A DNA stretch of 64,000 nucleotides from Pelosinus sp. UFO1 (GTDB taxonomy: Bacteria > Bacillota > Negativicutes > DSM-13327): positions 62,001 through 126,000 of the forward strand of contig NZ_CP008852.1 in NCBI RefSeq assembly GCF_000725345.1. The letters run 5' to 3'. The notes beneath the pieces were generated by a model, which was not told the origin of the DNA, searched no databases, and was given only the letters and a program-made list of their open reading frames with translations. Both the position numbers and the translations under genes were made by a program. The stretch's first letter is position 1. Every line of letters begins with the position of its first letter. Shown in pieces: positions 17,182 through 26,153 of this stretch.

Positions 17182-17538
17182 ATGGTACAAGCAGGTCAAC
17201 AGCAAAATCAACAAAGTAACTACCAAGGTAGCCAACAGCAACAGCAAAGTAACCAACAACAAGGGCTATCAGGACAAGGCAGTCAGTTTGCTGATCGGGA
17301 TATATTACAGTTAGTATTAAATGAAAGCAAGCACACTGCAGAATCCATTAATTCCTATATTCTCGAGGCTGGCGATGAGCAATTGCGTAGAGATTATATG
17401 ACAGTGCTTGGTGATGTTTACAGCCAACAAAAACAAATTTTTGATGTGATGCAGCAAAAAGGTTATTATAATGTAGAAAGCGCATCTGCCCAACAGATGG
17501 CAAAAGCACAAAGTAAATTTAGCGGTCAAATGCAATAA
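17182..17538 (+). CDS. CotF-family spore coat protein
   Basis: 118 residues from the ATG at 17182. AGGAGGTGAT at 17168-17177 excludes the upstream GTG that it overlaps. The N-terminal ~40 residues are an extreme Gln/Asn/Ser-rich low-complexity tail. The rest is a CotF-type helical domain (FADRDILQLVLNESKHTAES, then DYMTVLGDVYSQQKQIFDVM). CotF-like proteins are in the spore coat or are general ferritin-like proteins of spore formers. It forms an operon with the small gene upstream and ends in a very strong hairpin that overlaps the stop codon. Confidence 0.8.
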   Translation: MVQAGQQQNQQSNYQGSQQQQQSNQQQGLSGQGSQFADRDILQLVLNESKHTAESINSYILEAGDEQLRRDYMTVLGDVYSQQKQIFDVMQQKGYYNVESASAQQMAKAQSKFSGQMQ

Positions 17539-17596
17539 AGCAGTATATAAAGAAGAACTCCTGCGCAGATAGGAGTTCTTCTTTATATACTGCTTT
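17537..17596 (+). terminator. Long perfect hairpin/terminator of the coat operon
   Basis: Perfect 26-bp inverted repeat (17537-17562 with 17571-17596), 8-nt loop GCGCAGAT, beginning inside the TAA stop. The AGAACTCCT core is shared with other terminators downstream in the window. There is no long T-run after the stem, but the stem itself is strong. Confidence 0.8.
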
Positions 17597-17614
17597 AGCA
17601 AGGGATAATTTTTC

Positions 17615-17644
17615 TTGACAATAGTTTTTAATGTATATTAGAAT
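17615..17644 (+). promoter_or_regulatory. Sigma-A promoter of the perR-like gene
   Basis: Consensus -35 TTGACA (17615-17620), 18-bp spacer, and -10 TAGAAT (17639-17644). An AT-rich GAATA-N10-TATTC dyad overlaps the -10 and could be an autoregulatory Fur/PerR-type site, but it is not a full Per box. Confidence 0.7.
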
Positions 17645-17705
17645 ATAGATAAAACTATTCAATAATCACTTTCCATAAAAAATAAATAAGATAGGTGGTG
17701 AGTAA

Positions 17706-18131
17706 ATGGAAATTTGTATTACTTCTTTACTTCGCGATAAAGGATTTAAAGTTACCCCTCAGCGGTTAGCTATTTATAATATGTTATCTTCAACAAAATC
17801 GCATCCAAATGCAGAAATGATTTTTAGTGAGCTGCAGGAGATGTATCCAACTATGAGTTTAGCTACTGTTTATAAGACAATGGAAATCCTGAAAGAAATT
17901 GGTTTAGTTCAAGTCTTAAATGCTGGTGAAGATAGTTTTCGCTATGATGCGGTTACAACAAATCATCCTCATGTAAGATGCACTGAATGTGGTCAGGTTG
18001 AAGATGTTCATGGTATTGATATTGATGCTTTTGTTGATCAAGTATCCCAAGGTACAAATTATAAAATTATGGGTCAACAATTTTATTTTCATGGAATTTG
18101 TCCGAATTGTCAACCCAAGCAAACCAATTAA
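17706..18131 (+). CDS. perR: Fur-family peroxide-type regulator (PerR-like)
   Basis: 141 residues. The winged helix (VTPQRLAIYNML to LATVYKTMEIL) is followed by the Fur dimerisation domain with two CxxC zinc motifs (CTECG and CPNC). The regulatory-metal ligand pattern fits PerR: His in SHPNAEMI, Asp in RYDAVTTNHPH, and both His of that segment. Fur normally has Glu at the Asp position. PerR proteins repress peroxide-defence genes and are inactivated by oxidation of these histidines. Fur or Zur identity cannot be excluded from sequence alone. The ribosome site is AGGTGGTGAG. The gene is monocistronic, between its own promoter and terminator. Confidence 0.88.
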   Translation: MEICITSLLRDKGFKVTPQRLAIYNMLSSTKSHPNAEMIFSELQEMYPTMSLATVYKTMEILKEIGLVQVLNAGEDSFRYDAVTTNHPHVRCTECGQVEDVHGIDIDAFVDQVSQGTNYKIMGQQFYFHGICPNCQPKQTN

Positions 18132-18154
18132 TGAATAATTTTAAATTGCTATCT

Positions 18155-18182
18155 AGGTTTGGCGAATGCCAAACCTTTTTTT
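18155..18182 (+). terminator. Terminator of the perR-like gene
   Basis: AGGTTTGGC (18155-18163) pairs with GCCAAACCT (18168-18176), GAAT loop, then a run of seven Ts. Confidence 0.9.
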
Positions 18183-18313
18183 CGAGCACTCATCTTGTTT
18201 TCCGATGATTAACCATATATAGAAAATTATGGATGTGATTAGAGGATTTTTGCCAAAGAGTACGAATAATAATGTTAAGATAATCTCTATCTAGGATGCA
18301 AAGGAGAATGAAA

Positions 18314-18952
18314 ATGGATTTAGCAAATTATATTGATCATACAATTCTGAAACCAGAGGCGACCCCACAAGATATTCGTCGTTTGTGTAGCGAAGCCATA
18401 AAATGTAACTTTGCTGCTGTTTGTGTTAATCCTTGTTATGTGGATTTAGCAGTAAGTTTGTTGGTCGGTTCGGGTGTTAACGTTGCTACTGTAATTGGCT
18501 TTCCATTAGGAGCAAACTTGTCCGTTGTAAAGGCGTTTGAAGCAAGACAAGCAATCTTGCATGGTGCAGATGAGCTAGATATGGTTATCAATGTTGGTGC
18601 TGCTAAGCTAGGGCTTTGGGAGGCGGTATCGTATGATATTGAGCAGGTCCTTTCAGAAGCGCAGGGTCGTACGGTAAAGGTTATTGTAGAAACTGGATTA
18701 TTGACAGAGGAAGAGAAAGAAAAGGTTTGCCACATTGTTTTAGAAAGTGGAGCCCAATATATAAAAACATCTACAGGTTTTGTACCTGGTGGAGCTACCG
18801 TCGCAGATATAAAATTGTTTAAGTCCATAGTAGGAGATAAAATTGGCATCAAAGCGTCAGGGGGTATCCGTACTCTCGAAGATGCTAAAGCCATGATAAC
18901 TGCTGGTGCCACACGTTTAGGTACCAGTGCGGGTGTGAGTATCGTTAGTTAG
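18314..18952 (+). CDS. deoC: Deoxyribose-phosphate aldolase
   Basis: About 212 residues, full length for the short DeoC type. DHTILKPEAT is at the N-terminus, DELDMVINVG in the middle, KVIVETGLL, and the Schiff-base lysine Lys151 in YIKTSTGFVPGGAT. A second conserved Lys sits in GIKASGGIRT. It cleaves 2-deoxyribose-5-phosphate to glyceraldehyde-3-phosphate and acetaldehyde in nucleoside salvage. AAGGAGA at 18301-18307 gives ideal spacing to the ATG at 18314. In-frame ATGs at 18296 and 18308 overlap or touch that site. No other deo genes are adjacent. Confidence 0.95.
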   Translation: MDLANYIDHTILKPEATPQDIRRLCSEAIKCNFAAVCVNPCYVDLAVSLLVGSGVNVATVIGFPLGANLSVVKAFEARQAILHGADELDMVINVGAAKLGLWEAVSYDIEQVLSEAQGRTVKVIVETGLLTEEEKEKVCHIVLESGAQYIKTSTGFVPGGATVADIKLFKSIVGDKIGIKASGGIRTLEDAKAMITAGATRLGTSAGVSIVS

Positions 18953-19038
18953 TTTACATAAAATACCGATGGTTAGTAAGTATCGTCCATGCTATAATAA
19001 GCATCTGCAACTCTTTTCTTTAGGAAGGAGGGTGCCCT

Positions 19039-19914
19039 ATGCGAAAAGTAGAAATCGGCGATACCGGTATGTTGACATTGGTGATTGGACTACTATGTAT
19101 TCTAGTGCTAGTCTTCATCGTGCCGTCAAGAACTCGCTCATGGGTATACCCTATAGTACGTCAAGCTGTGCAGATTAAAGTCAATTATGAAACACGTGAC
19201 ATGGCATCTTATGAGACCGAACATTTTAGGATTAAATACACTTCATCTGATGCCGATGTGGTAGGTATGATAGCTGAGGCCTCTGAGGCAGCCTATCAGC
19301 CTGTGGTAAATGCATTAGGATATGCACCTCGTGGCAAAAACTTGATTCTTATACACCCTAACAAAAATGAATTGCGCCAGGCTTTTGGTTGGTCTGATAA
19401 TGAAAGCGCGATGGGTGTCTATTGGGGTGGTACGATTCAAATTTTGTCACCTCATGTCTGGTTAAATAAGGGAGAGTCAGTAGAGGAGTTTATTCATTCA
19501 GGACCAATGGTACATGAGTATACTCACATGGTTTTTGATTATGTAACAAATGGAAATTATCCTCGTTGGTTTACAGAAGGATTAGCCCAATATGTGGAAT
19601 ATCGTGTAAATAATTATGAGTGGAAGACGAAAAGTAATACGTTAGATGCTAGTATGTATACGATGGCAGAGTTAGATCAGCAATTTGACGAACTGCCTAA
19701 TCAAGCATTAGCCTATCGGGAGTCTTTAGCAGCTGTACGTTATATTGCAGAAGTATATGGTGAAGATAAGCTGCAAGAGGTTATAAGCGGGCTAAAGGCT
19801 GGAAAAACTATGGGCAATTCCATAAGTCAGGCTTTGGGGCAAGATTACCCCTTGTTTACAAGCTCTTGGCAACAATGGGCAATATTGCATATGAATACGG
19901 AAACAGGGAAGTAG
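19039..19914 (+). CDS. Membrane-anchored gluzincin-like metallopeptidase (peptidase MA family)
   Basis: 291 residues. One N-terminal membrane span (MLTLVIGLLCILVLVFIV) is followed by an extracytoplasmic domain. The zinc site is HEYTH (His159, Glu160, His163) with the third ligand Glu180 in EGLAQYVEY, a gluzincin arrangement as in the peptidase_MA-like domain. Substrates are unknown for this group. GGAAGGAGGG precedes the ATG, and a TATAAT box lies ~50 bp upstream. The stop codon lies inside a terminator stem shared with the convergent small gene. Confidence 0.85.
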   Translation: MRKVEIGDTGMLTLVIGLLCILVLVFIVPSRTRSWVYPIVRQAVQIKVNYETRDMASYETEHFRIKYTSSDADVVGMIAEASEAAYQPVVNALGYAPRGKNLILIHPNKNELRQAFGWSDNESAMGVYWGGTIQILSPHVWLNKGESVEEFIHSGPMVHEYTHMVFDYVTNGNYPRWFTEGLAQYVEYRVNNYEWKTKSNTLDASMYTMAELDQQFDELPNQALAYRESLAAVRYIAEVYGEDKLQEVISGLKAGKTMGNSISQALGQDYPLFTSSWQQWAILHMNTETGK

Positions 19915-19948
19915 TAAGAGATAGGCCTCGAGATATCTCTTACTACTT
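19909..19948 (+). terminator. Bidirectional terminator overlapping the peptidase stop codon
   Basis: 15-bp arms (19909-19923 with 19934-19948), loop GGCCTCGAGA, followed by TTCTG on the plus strand. It lies between the convergent peptidase and 55-residue gene. Confidence 0.8.
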
Positions 19949-19971
19949 TTCTGTCATATTGGCACTTAGTG

Positions 19972-20139
19972 CTATTCTTGATCGTTAACAATGGTGAGAC
20001 GAGTATCTTCTAATAATTCGAGGAGTTGCTTATTTTGAAGAATAAGAATTTCCTGGTTTTGTATAATGGTAGCCAGTGGCGCTGTGCCTTGTCTGATTTC
20101 GTCTAATAACATTTTTATCATCTTTTCAGGACTAGCCAA
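19972..20139 (-). CDS. Small helical protein of unknown function (55 residues)
   Basis: Reading leftward, TTG at 20139-20137 is preceded by AGGGGGAA at ideal distance and opens a 55-codon frame ending in TAG at 19974-19972. The product begins ASPEKMIKMLLDEIR and continues with a heptad-like leucine/isoleucine pattern (IIQNQEILILQNKQLLELL), suggesting a coiled coil. It ends in a polar tail. It has no signal peptide. It fits cleanly between two genes, and a terminator lies downstream. Not recognised. Confidence 0.65.
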   Translation of the reverse strand: MASPEKMIKMLLDEIRQGTAPLATIIQNQEILILQNKQLLELLEDTRLTIVNDQE

Positions 20140-20274
20140 GCTGATTCCCCCTAGTATTTTTATTTGGTAAATATTTTGCTATATTTTATGTTGAAAGGGG
20201 ATAAAAGGTGACTGTAAATTGTACTTACATCCTTTAAGGTGCTACAATAATTATAATATTGTTGTGAAGGGAGA

Positions 20275-21636
20275 ATGGCTTATTCTATGAAGATTTTCCA
20301 TGCGTGTGATATTCGAGGAATTGCCGGTAGTGAACTGACAGAGGAGATGGCACACAAAATAGGCTTGGCAGTAGGTGTTAAACTGACTGGTCAGAAAGTA
20401 GTAGTGGGTGGCGATATTCGTCTGTCTACTCCTCTTTTGAAAAGTATTATGATAAAAGCTTTGGTGAACTCAGGTTGTGAAGTTATTGATATTGGAACCG
20501 TTGCGACCCCTGTGTTTTACTATGGACTAAAGGTCACGAAAGCTGCGGGTGGCGTTATGGTCACGGCTTCTCATAATCCGGCACCTTATAATGGTTTTAA
20601 ACTAGTGTTTGGCGATCAACCAGTAAGTGAGGCAGATATTCTAGAAATAAAACAGATGGTTGAAGAGGGGTGTCAAGTTTCTGGTGATGGTGCAGTTACT
20701 AACTTGCCAGTCATTGAGGATTATACAAAATTTACTGCATCATTAGCCCAGCCAAGCAGACTACGGGTAGTAGTAGATGCAGGGAATGGAGCAACGTCTC
20801 ATATTGCACCCGCCTTATTTAAAGAGCTGGGTTATGATGTAATTGAATTGTATTGCCAGCCTGATGGAAATTTTCCTAATCGTTCCCCGAATCCAGCTTT
20901 GGCAGAGAATTTGAAAGGCCTTGGGGAGAAAGTAGTGAAAAGTGGTGCCAATTTAGGAGTGGCCTTTGATGGTGATGGTGATCGAGTTGCCTTTGTTGAT
21001 GAAAATGGGCGTCCTGTGGACAATGATGATATCATCGTGCTCATTGCTAAATATTATTTAGAACAACAGCCAGGAAGTATTATTTATGACGCGAAATGCT
21101 CAATGGTTGCGCCGGAACAAATAAGTAAAGCGGGTGGAAAGGCTGTTATGGCAAGAGCCGGACATACATTTTGCAAGGCAGCCTTTCTAAAAGAAAAGGC
21201 ATTATTCGCTGGCGAGATAAGTGGTCACTTTTTCTTTCGTGAGCTTGGTTATGATGATGGTATGTTTGCCGGTCTAAAAGTATGTGAATTTGTTGCTACC
21301 CATGGCTCACTTGCTGCATTAGTAGATGAAATTCCTAATTATATTTTAACTCCTGATATTCGCATCACTTACAAGGGGAACGATAAAGAAGCAGTTTTGG
21401 ATCAGGTGGCCCAGAAACTTAGTGCATACCAACCGAACCGAATTGATGGTGTACGGATTGAGTTTGAAGATGGTTGGGGTATGATTCGTGCATCTGTAAC
21501 GGAACCTTTATTTACTTTGCGTTTTGAGGCAAAGTCATTAGAACGTTTGCATGAAATAATTAGCCTTTTGGTATCTGCTTTGCCAGAAAATATAAAAACG
21601 GCAGTAATGGATGCATTACCGCCACAGTATAAATAG
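20275..21636 (+). CDS. Phosphomannomutase/phosphoglucomutase
   Basis: 453 residues, alpha-D-phosphohexomutase family (AlgC/ManB type). The phosphoserine loop is TASHNPAPYNGFKL, the Mg site is FDGDGDR, the sugar-specificity loop is GEISGHFFF, and the C-terminal phosphate-binding region is RASVTEP. It interconverts hexose 1- and 6-phosphates for surface polysaccharide or glycogen precursors. GAAGGGAG lies immediately before the ATG at 20275, so initiation at the second ATG (20287, MKIFHACDIRG) is also plausible. A TTGTAC-N18-TACAAT promoter is just upstream. The stop abuts the stop of the convergent histidine kinase. Confidence 0.93.
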   Translation: MAYSMKIFHACDIRGIAGSELTEEMAHKIGLAVGVKLTGQKVVVGGDIRLSTPLLKSIMIKALVNSGCEVIDIGTVATPVFYYGLKVTKAAGGVMVTASHNPAPYNGFKLVFGDQPVSEADILEIKQMVEEGCQVSGDGAVTNLPVIEDYTKFTASLAQPSRLRVVVDAGNGATSHIAPALFKELGYDVIELYCQPDGNFPNRSPNPALAENLKGLGEKVVKSGANLGVAFDGDGDRVAFVDENGRPVDNDDIIVLIAKYYLEQQPGSIIYDAKCSMVAPEQISKAGGKAVMARAGHTFCKAAFLKEKALFAGEISGHFFFRELGYDDGMFAGLKVCEFVATHGSLAALVDEIPNYILTPDIRITYKGNDKEAVLDQVAQKLSAYQPNRIDGVRIEFEDGWGMIRASVTEPLFTLRFEAKSLERLHEIISLLVSALPENIKTAVMDALPPQYK

Positions 21637-23175
21637 CTACTGATTAAATTTTATATAAAAGGTTGTGCCTTGGGGACTGGTATTGAAAGTAATGGTAGCC
21701 TTATGTCTGGCTGCAATACTATAGCAAACGGCTAAGCCCAGACCAGTTCCCGTTTCCTTGGTTGTGAAAAAGGGTGTTCCCAGTTTCTCAATAGATTCAG
21801 GAGGGATACCTGTGCCTTTATCTTGGATTGCTAGTATCACTTGGTCTTCTTGAACAAAGGATGCAATGTTTATGGTGGTATGAGGTGGCATAGCTTCTAA
21901 ACCATTATGAACTAAATTCAAGATGAGCTGGCGAATCTCTTGGGAGTCAAGGAGTAAATCAGGAATATCCTGCAAGTCCAAGTGGAGATATTTATTAGAC
22001 ATAATAGCATTTGATTCAATTAATGGGGCGATGGTCTTAATAATTGTATTCAGATTTTGTTTTTCCAGCCTTACTTTTTTATTCTTTGCCAAAGATAAAA
22101 ACTCACTAATAATCGAATTCGCTCGATCTAGTTCATCGATCATTAGGGAAAAGTATTCTTGGAATTTACTACATTCTTTTTTGTTGCTAAGAAGTTGCAG
22201 GAATCCTCGGACTGTAGTCATAGGATTTCTCACTTCGTGCCCAATACTGGCAGCCATTTCACCTACTAAATTTAGCTGATCGAGACGGGTAAGCTCTTGT
22301 CTTAAATGTTTTAGTTCTGTAATGTCTCTAATGATAACTAATACGCTATCAGAATTATATGTAATAATACGCCCTTCTAAAGTACAAATAACATCATTTA
22401 TTGGTAGTTGATATTCTAAGAACTGCATTTTACCGCTTTTAATGGCCTTCTTAACGGCAGTCTTGATTTGCGAAGCCTGTTCAGCAGGTAGTACCTCAGA
22501 TATATGTTTACCAATACGACTGTGATGAGGTTTATAGAGTAAATGAGGGTTAGTTACATGATAATCTAAATAGACGCCTTCATTTGTAAGAAAAAACAGA
22601 ATATCGGGCAAAGAGGACAATAATTTGTGATTACGTTCTTCACTGGCACGTAGCTCCAGTTCAGCTTTTTTTAATTCACTAATATTACGAAATGTACATA
22701 AGACAGAAGGGACACTACCATCTTTCGAAAACTCGGGAACAAGACGAGCATGATAATAAAAGTGCCGTCCTTTATAATTGGTAAAGTCAGCTTCAAAGGC
22801 GATGCTTTTTTTCGTTGTAAATACTTTTTCTACGTGTGCTTTCCAAGAACGATGGTTCTTACTTGTTAAATTTAACTCATAAATAGTCTTCCCTATACAT
22901 TGGGTAATTGGTATTCCAATTACTTCGATAGTAATGGAATTTGCATATAAAAATCGTAAATCTTTGTCAAAACGAACAATGGCATCGGGAGACTTTTCAA
23001 CTAGTTTTTTAAACTCCCCTTCGCCTGGGTAGCTAGATTTTCTAGTTTGTAAAGGCAATTCAATTGGTTGCTTAGGTATTGTTTTTTGGGGGGATGCTTT
23101 TAATGCCTCTAATTGCTGGCGTAATTCAGATAGTTCCTGGATAAGTTGTTCCTTCGATTTTTGTTGATCGCTCAT
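21637..23175 (-). CDS. PAS-PAS sensor histidine kinase (sporulation-kinase-like)
   Basis: 512 residues with no membrane span, so soluble. An N-terminal coiled coil (SKEQLIQELSELRQQLEAL) precedes two PAS domains (~55-170 and ~180-285). The H-box GHEVRNPMTTVRGFLQLL with the phospho-acceptor His is near residue 310, followed by an HATPase domain (NLVHNGLEAM, DKGTGIP, GTGLGLAVCYS). The H-box and layout match the KinA/KinE-type sporulation kinases that feed Spo0F or Spo0A. No response regulator is adjacent, consistent with an orphan kinase. Its stop codon abuts that of the mutase gene with no room for a terminator between them. Confidence 0.9.
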   Translation of the reverse strand: MSDQQKSKEQLIQELSELRQQLEALKASPQKTIPKQPIELPLQTRKSSYPGEGEFKKLVEKSPDAIVRFDKDLRFLYANSITIEVIGIPITQCIGKTIYELNLTSKNHRSWKAHVEKVFTTKKSIAFEADFTNYKGRHFYYHARLVPEFSKDGSVPSVLCTFRNISELKKAELELRASEERNHKLLSSLPDILFFLTNEGVYLDYHVTNPHLLYKPHHSRIGKHISEVLPAEQASQIKTAVKKAIKSGKMQFLEYQLPINDVICTLEGRIITYNSDSVLVIIRDITELKHLRQELTRLDQLNLVGEMAASIGHEVRNPMTTVRGFLQLLSNKKECSKFQEYFSLMIDELDRANSIISEFLSLAKNKKVRLEKQNLNTIIKTIAPLIESNAIMSNKYLHLDLQDIPDLLLDSQEIRQLILNLVHNGLEAMPPHTTINIASFVQEDQVILAIQDKGTGIPPESIEKLGTPFFTTKETGTGLGLAVCYSIAARHKATITFNTSPQGTTFYIKFNQ

Positions 23176-23309
23176 TTAAGAATACCTCTTTATATAGAAT
23201 AATGCTAAAAAGATAAACTGTTTTCTGATATAATACTATATAGTTTTCAAAACTGTTTTACAAGTAGCAAAAGGGTAAAATGTATCAATATATAATGTAA
23301 GGAGATATT

Positions 23310-24098
23310 ATGCAAGTTCATGTTTTAGCAAGTGGCAGTACTGGAAATGCCATTTTTTTAGATTTTAAACATACCAAAATATTGGTAGATGCGGGTATTA
23401 GCACTAGGCGTATCAAAAATAGCCTGGCTGCCTTAGGTACTGATATAGAGGAGCTTAATGGAGTCGTGATTACTCATGAACATAGAGATCACGTGAGTGG
23501 CCTACCGACAATGACCAAAAAGTATAATTTGCCAGTATACGCTAGTCCTGACACCTGGCATGCTATGTACTGCCGTGGGGTAATACCAGATAGCTGCTGT
23601 AAAAGGTTAACTAGCAATCTGACGATTGGTCAAGTGCGAGTGGAACCTTTTAGCATCTCTCATGATGCGGCCGATCCCGTAGGATATCGATTTTATAATG
23701 GTACAGACAAATGTAGTGTTGTTACAGATCTAGGTTTTGTAACAGACGCAGTGAAAGAGGCAATCTCTTTAAGCGATATCTTGGTATTGGAATCCAATCA
23801 TGACCTGGACATGCTAGAGAATGGTGCGTATCCTTGGCATTTAAAACGCCGTATTAAGAGTAATCGCGGTCATCTATCCAATGTGGATGCAGCGTGGGTA
23901 TTAGCTAATTTAAAGCGCAAGCCGAGTATGCAAGTATTTTTGGCTCATATAAGCAAGGAAAATAATGATCCTGAATTGGCAAGAAGAACTGTGAGTGCTA
24001 TATTAGAAGAGCAGGGATGTAAGCTTGGTTCAGAAATTGAACTTCATGTTACTTATCCTGACCGTACAGTGAGTAGTAATTTTAAGGAGGTTGGATGA
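23310..24098 (+). CDS. yycJ: MBL-fold hydrolase, YycJ/WalJ family
   Basis: 262 residues. The metallo-beta-lactamase fold has metal motif THEHRDH near residue 58, a conserved N-terminal LASGSTGNA, SHDAADPVGY, and a C-terminal HISKENN. YycJ/WalJ proteins are 5' exonuclease-like enzymes implicated in DNA repair and replication coordination. They usually lie downstream of walRK with htrA and rlmH. Here the yycJ-htrA-rlmH order is kept, but the walRK two-component genes are not upstream. TAAGGAGATATT precedes the ATG. Its stop overlaps the htrA start (ATGA). Confidence 0.93.
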   Translation: MQVHVLASGSTGNAIFLDFKHTKILVDAGISTRRIKNSLAALGTDIEELNGVVITHEHRDHVSGLPTMTKKYNLPVYASPDTWHAMYCRGVIPDSCCKRLTSNLTIGQVRVEPFSISHDAADPVGYRFYNGTDKCSVVTDLGFVTDAVKEAISLSDILVLESNHDLDMLENGAYPWHLKRRIKSNRGHLSNVDAAWVLANLKRKPSMQVFLAHISKENNDPELARRTVSAILEEQGCKLGSEIELHVTYPDRTVSSNFKEVG

Positions 24099-25210
24099 TG
24101 TTTAGAAGGATTGGGCCTCTATTTTTGATTGCTGTCATGGGGGCACTGATTGGTGGTAGTTTAGTACTAGCATATGGTGGCAGCTTTCTAACAAAGCCAA
24201 TGTCACAAAATGCAACACCTGTTGAGCAGTTACTTACAACACCTACTGCTAAGGCACAAGTGTCAGAAGCACGTAATACTCCGATTGTCAGAGCCGCGCA
24301 AGCTGTTGGCCCCGCAGTCGTGGGAATAACAAATAAAGCGTATGCTCAGAGTTCTTTTAAAAAGAAAGTACTTGTAGAACAAGGGACTGGATCAGGTGTG
24401 ATTTTTGATGCCAATGGATATATTGCTACCAATAATCACGTGGTAGAAAATGCTCAGGAAATTACGGTATCTTTAGCTGATGGGCGAGTGCTAACAGGGC
24501 GAGTCCTTGGTGCCGATCCTGCTACGGATTTGGCAGTAGTAAAAGTAGAAGCCACTGGCTTACCTATCGCTGTATTAGGTGACTCAGACAGTCTGCTTGT
24601 GGGGGAACCAGCTATTGCTATTGGTAATCCTCTTGGTTTAGAGTTTAAGGGAAGTGTAACTGCTGGGGTGATTAGCGCCTTAAATCGCTCTATTGAAATT
24701 GGTGAGCGCAAGTTTAAATTAATTCAAACAGATGCTGCGATTAACCCAGGGAATTCAGGAGGAGCATTAGTCAATGCTGATGGAGTAGTTGTTGGTATTA
24801 ACAGCGCCAAGATATCCGTTGCTGGTGTAGAAGGAATTGGTTTTTCCATTCCTATAAATACGGCTAGACCAATATTGCAATCGCTAATAGAGAAAGGTCG
24901 TGTAGTAAGGGCTTACTTAGGAGTGGGAATTTTAGATCGGAATACGGCTGCTGCCTATGGCTATGAACTCGCGATAGATAAAGGAGTTTATTTAGTGCAA
25001 GTCGCAAAGGGTGGCCCAGCAGGTAAGGCTGGACTTAAGGAAGGCGATATTATTTTAAAGATAGCAGAGACAGAGATTAACAGTGTAGCAGATCTAAGAG
25101 GTGCAGTTGATGCTCAGGCTGTTGGTGGTACCGTAAGTGTTACTATTGTACGTAAAGGTCAGCAGCAGGTTGTGAACGTACTTTTAGAAGAAATGCCGAG
25201 TCAGCAGTAA
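24095..25210 (+). CDS. htrA: HtrA/DegP-family serine protease with one PDZ domain
   Basis: 371 residues. An N-terminal membrane anchor or signal (FLIAVMGALIGGSLVLAYGG) precedes a trypsin-like domain with catalytic triad His115 (NNHVVEN), Asp145 (ATDLAVV) and Ser221 (NPGNSGGAL). One PDZ domain (~275-365) is present with LGVG and GLKEGDIIL motifs. It degrades or refolds misfolded extracytoplasmic proteins. AAGGAGG inside the end of yycJ serves the ATG at 24095, so the genes are translationally coupled. Confidence 0.95.
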   Translation: MMFRRIGPLFLIAVMGALIGGSLVLAYGGSFLTKPMSQNATPVEQLLTTPTAKAQVSEARNTPIVRAAQAVGPAVVGITNKAYAQSSFKKKVLVEQGTGSGVIFDANGYIATNNHVVENAQEITVSLADGRVLTGRVLGADPATDLAVVKVEATGLPIAVLGDSDSLLVGEPAIAIGNPLGLEFKGSVTAGVISALNRSIEIGERKFKLIQTDAAINPGNSGGALVNADGVVVGINSAKISVAGVEGIGFSIPINTARPILQSLIEKGRVVRAYLGVGILDRNTAAAYGYELAIDKGVYLVQVAKGGPAGKAGLKEGDIILKIAETEINSVADLRGAVDAQAVGGTVSVTIVRKGQQQVVNVLLEEMPSQQ

Positions 25211-25211
25211 T

Positions 25212-25691
25212 ATGAAAATTACCATTGTTGCCGTTGGCAAAATAAAAGAAAAATATCTTACCATGGGCATTGCTGAATTTGTTAAACGTCTTACCCCTTA
25301 CTGCCGCTTATCAATTATAGAGGTCGACGAAGAACGCATGCCCGATAACCCTTCTGATGCCGAAAAAGTGAAGGTTCTATTTAAAGAAGGGGAACGTATG
25401 TTAAAACACGTTAAGGAAGGGACACACCTTATTGTCCTTGATGTGGTTGGCAAGCTAGCTTCCTCAGAAGAGCTGGCAGAAAAAATCAGTATCCTAGGTA
25501 TTTCCGGGAAAAGTGATATCACTTTCGTCATTGGTGGTGCCTTTGGTCTTTCCCCCGATATAGTCAAAGCAGCCAGCGAACGGTTGTCTTTCTCTAAGAT
25601 GACCTTTACTCATCAGATGATACGCTTGTTATTAGTTGAACAGGTGTATCGGGCATTTAAGATTAATCGGGGGGAACCGTATCATTTGTAG
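25212..25691 (+). CDS. rlmH: 23S rRNA (pseudouridine1915-N3)-methyltransferase
   Basis: 159 residues, the standard RlmH length. SPOUT-fold features include FVIGGAFGLSPDI and the C-terminal knot HQMIRLLLVEQVYRAF ending KINRGEPYHL, as in family members. It methylates pseudouridine 1915 in helix 69 of 23S rRNA. It begins 1 nt after the htrA stop and is followed by a strong terminator, so it closes the yycJ-htrA-rlmH operon. Confidence 0.97.
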   Translation: MKITIVAVGKIKEKYLTMGIAEFVKRLTPYCRLSIIEVDEERMPDNPSDAEKVKVLFKEGERMLKHVKEGTHLIVLDVVGKLASSEELAEKISILGISGKSDITFVIGGAFGLSPDIVKAASERLSFSKMTFTHQMIRLLLVEQVYRAFKINRGEPYHL

Positions 25692-25719
25692 TGGCGAAAA
25701 TGGCATGTAATAACCTTAA

Positions 25720-25782
25720 AATTTGAACAAAGTCGCCCTAGCAAGGAGAATTTCTCTTTGCTAGGGCGGTTTTGTTCAAATT
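25720..25782 (+). terminator. Long hairpin terminator after rlmH
   Basis: AATTTGAACAAA...CGCCCTAGCAA pairs with TTGCTAGGGCG...TTTGTTCAAATT. The stem is about 28 bp with small internal mismatches, and the tip is GAGAATTTCTC. Confidence 0.85.
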
Positions 25783-25797
25783 ATGAAAGAAAAGTCA

Positions 25798-26142
25798 CTA
25801 AATTTTAGTTAGCAGGCGGGCGGAAATTAATCCTAGTTGCAGTTGAAATTGATGTTGAGAATTTTCAGGGTCAAATCCCGTGATTTCATGAATACGATTT
25901 AAGCGATATTTCAAAGTATGCCTATGCACAAAAAAAAATTGTGAGGTTTCTTTAATATTGCTATTGCATTCCAGAAAAGCTTCAAAAGTAGTTACCAGCT
26001 CACTTTTATGATTGGTATCATAATCAATCATTGGCGCTACCGTTTGCATGTAATAATTGTATAATTCCATTTCATTTACGTTATTTGCAAATAAATTATA
26101 GGCCCGAGATCCATAAAATAATATACAATCTTTTTTTTGCAA
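25798..26142 (-). pseudogene. Truncated PucR/CdaR-type regulator (C-terminal HTH part only)
   Basis: About 114 residues matching the C-terminal quarter of PucR/CdaR regulators. ILFYGSRAYNLF is followed by ELVTTFEAFLECNSNIKETS and the HTH_30 segment FFVHRHTLKYRLNRI. Full-length members are 400-550 residues. The frame continues a few codons upstream of the apparent TTG start (ADRLQKKD) and then ends in an unrelated lrgB fragment, so the 5' portion has been lost. The DNA is AT-rich compared with the adjoining fragment. An independent short HTH protein cannot be excluded but is unlikely. Confidence 0.75.
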
Positions 26143-26153
26143 CCGATCGGCGA

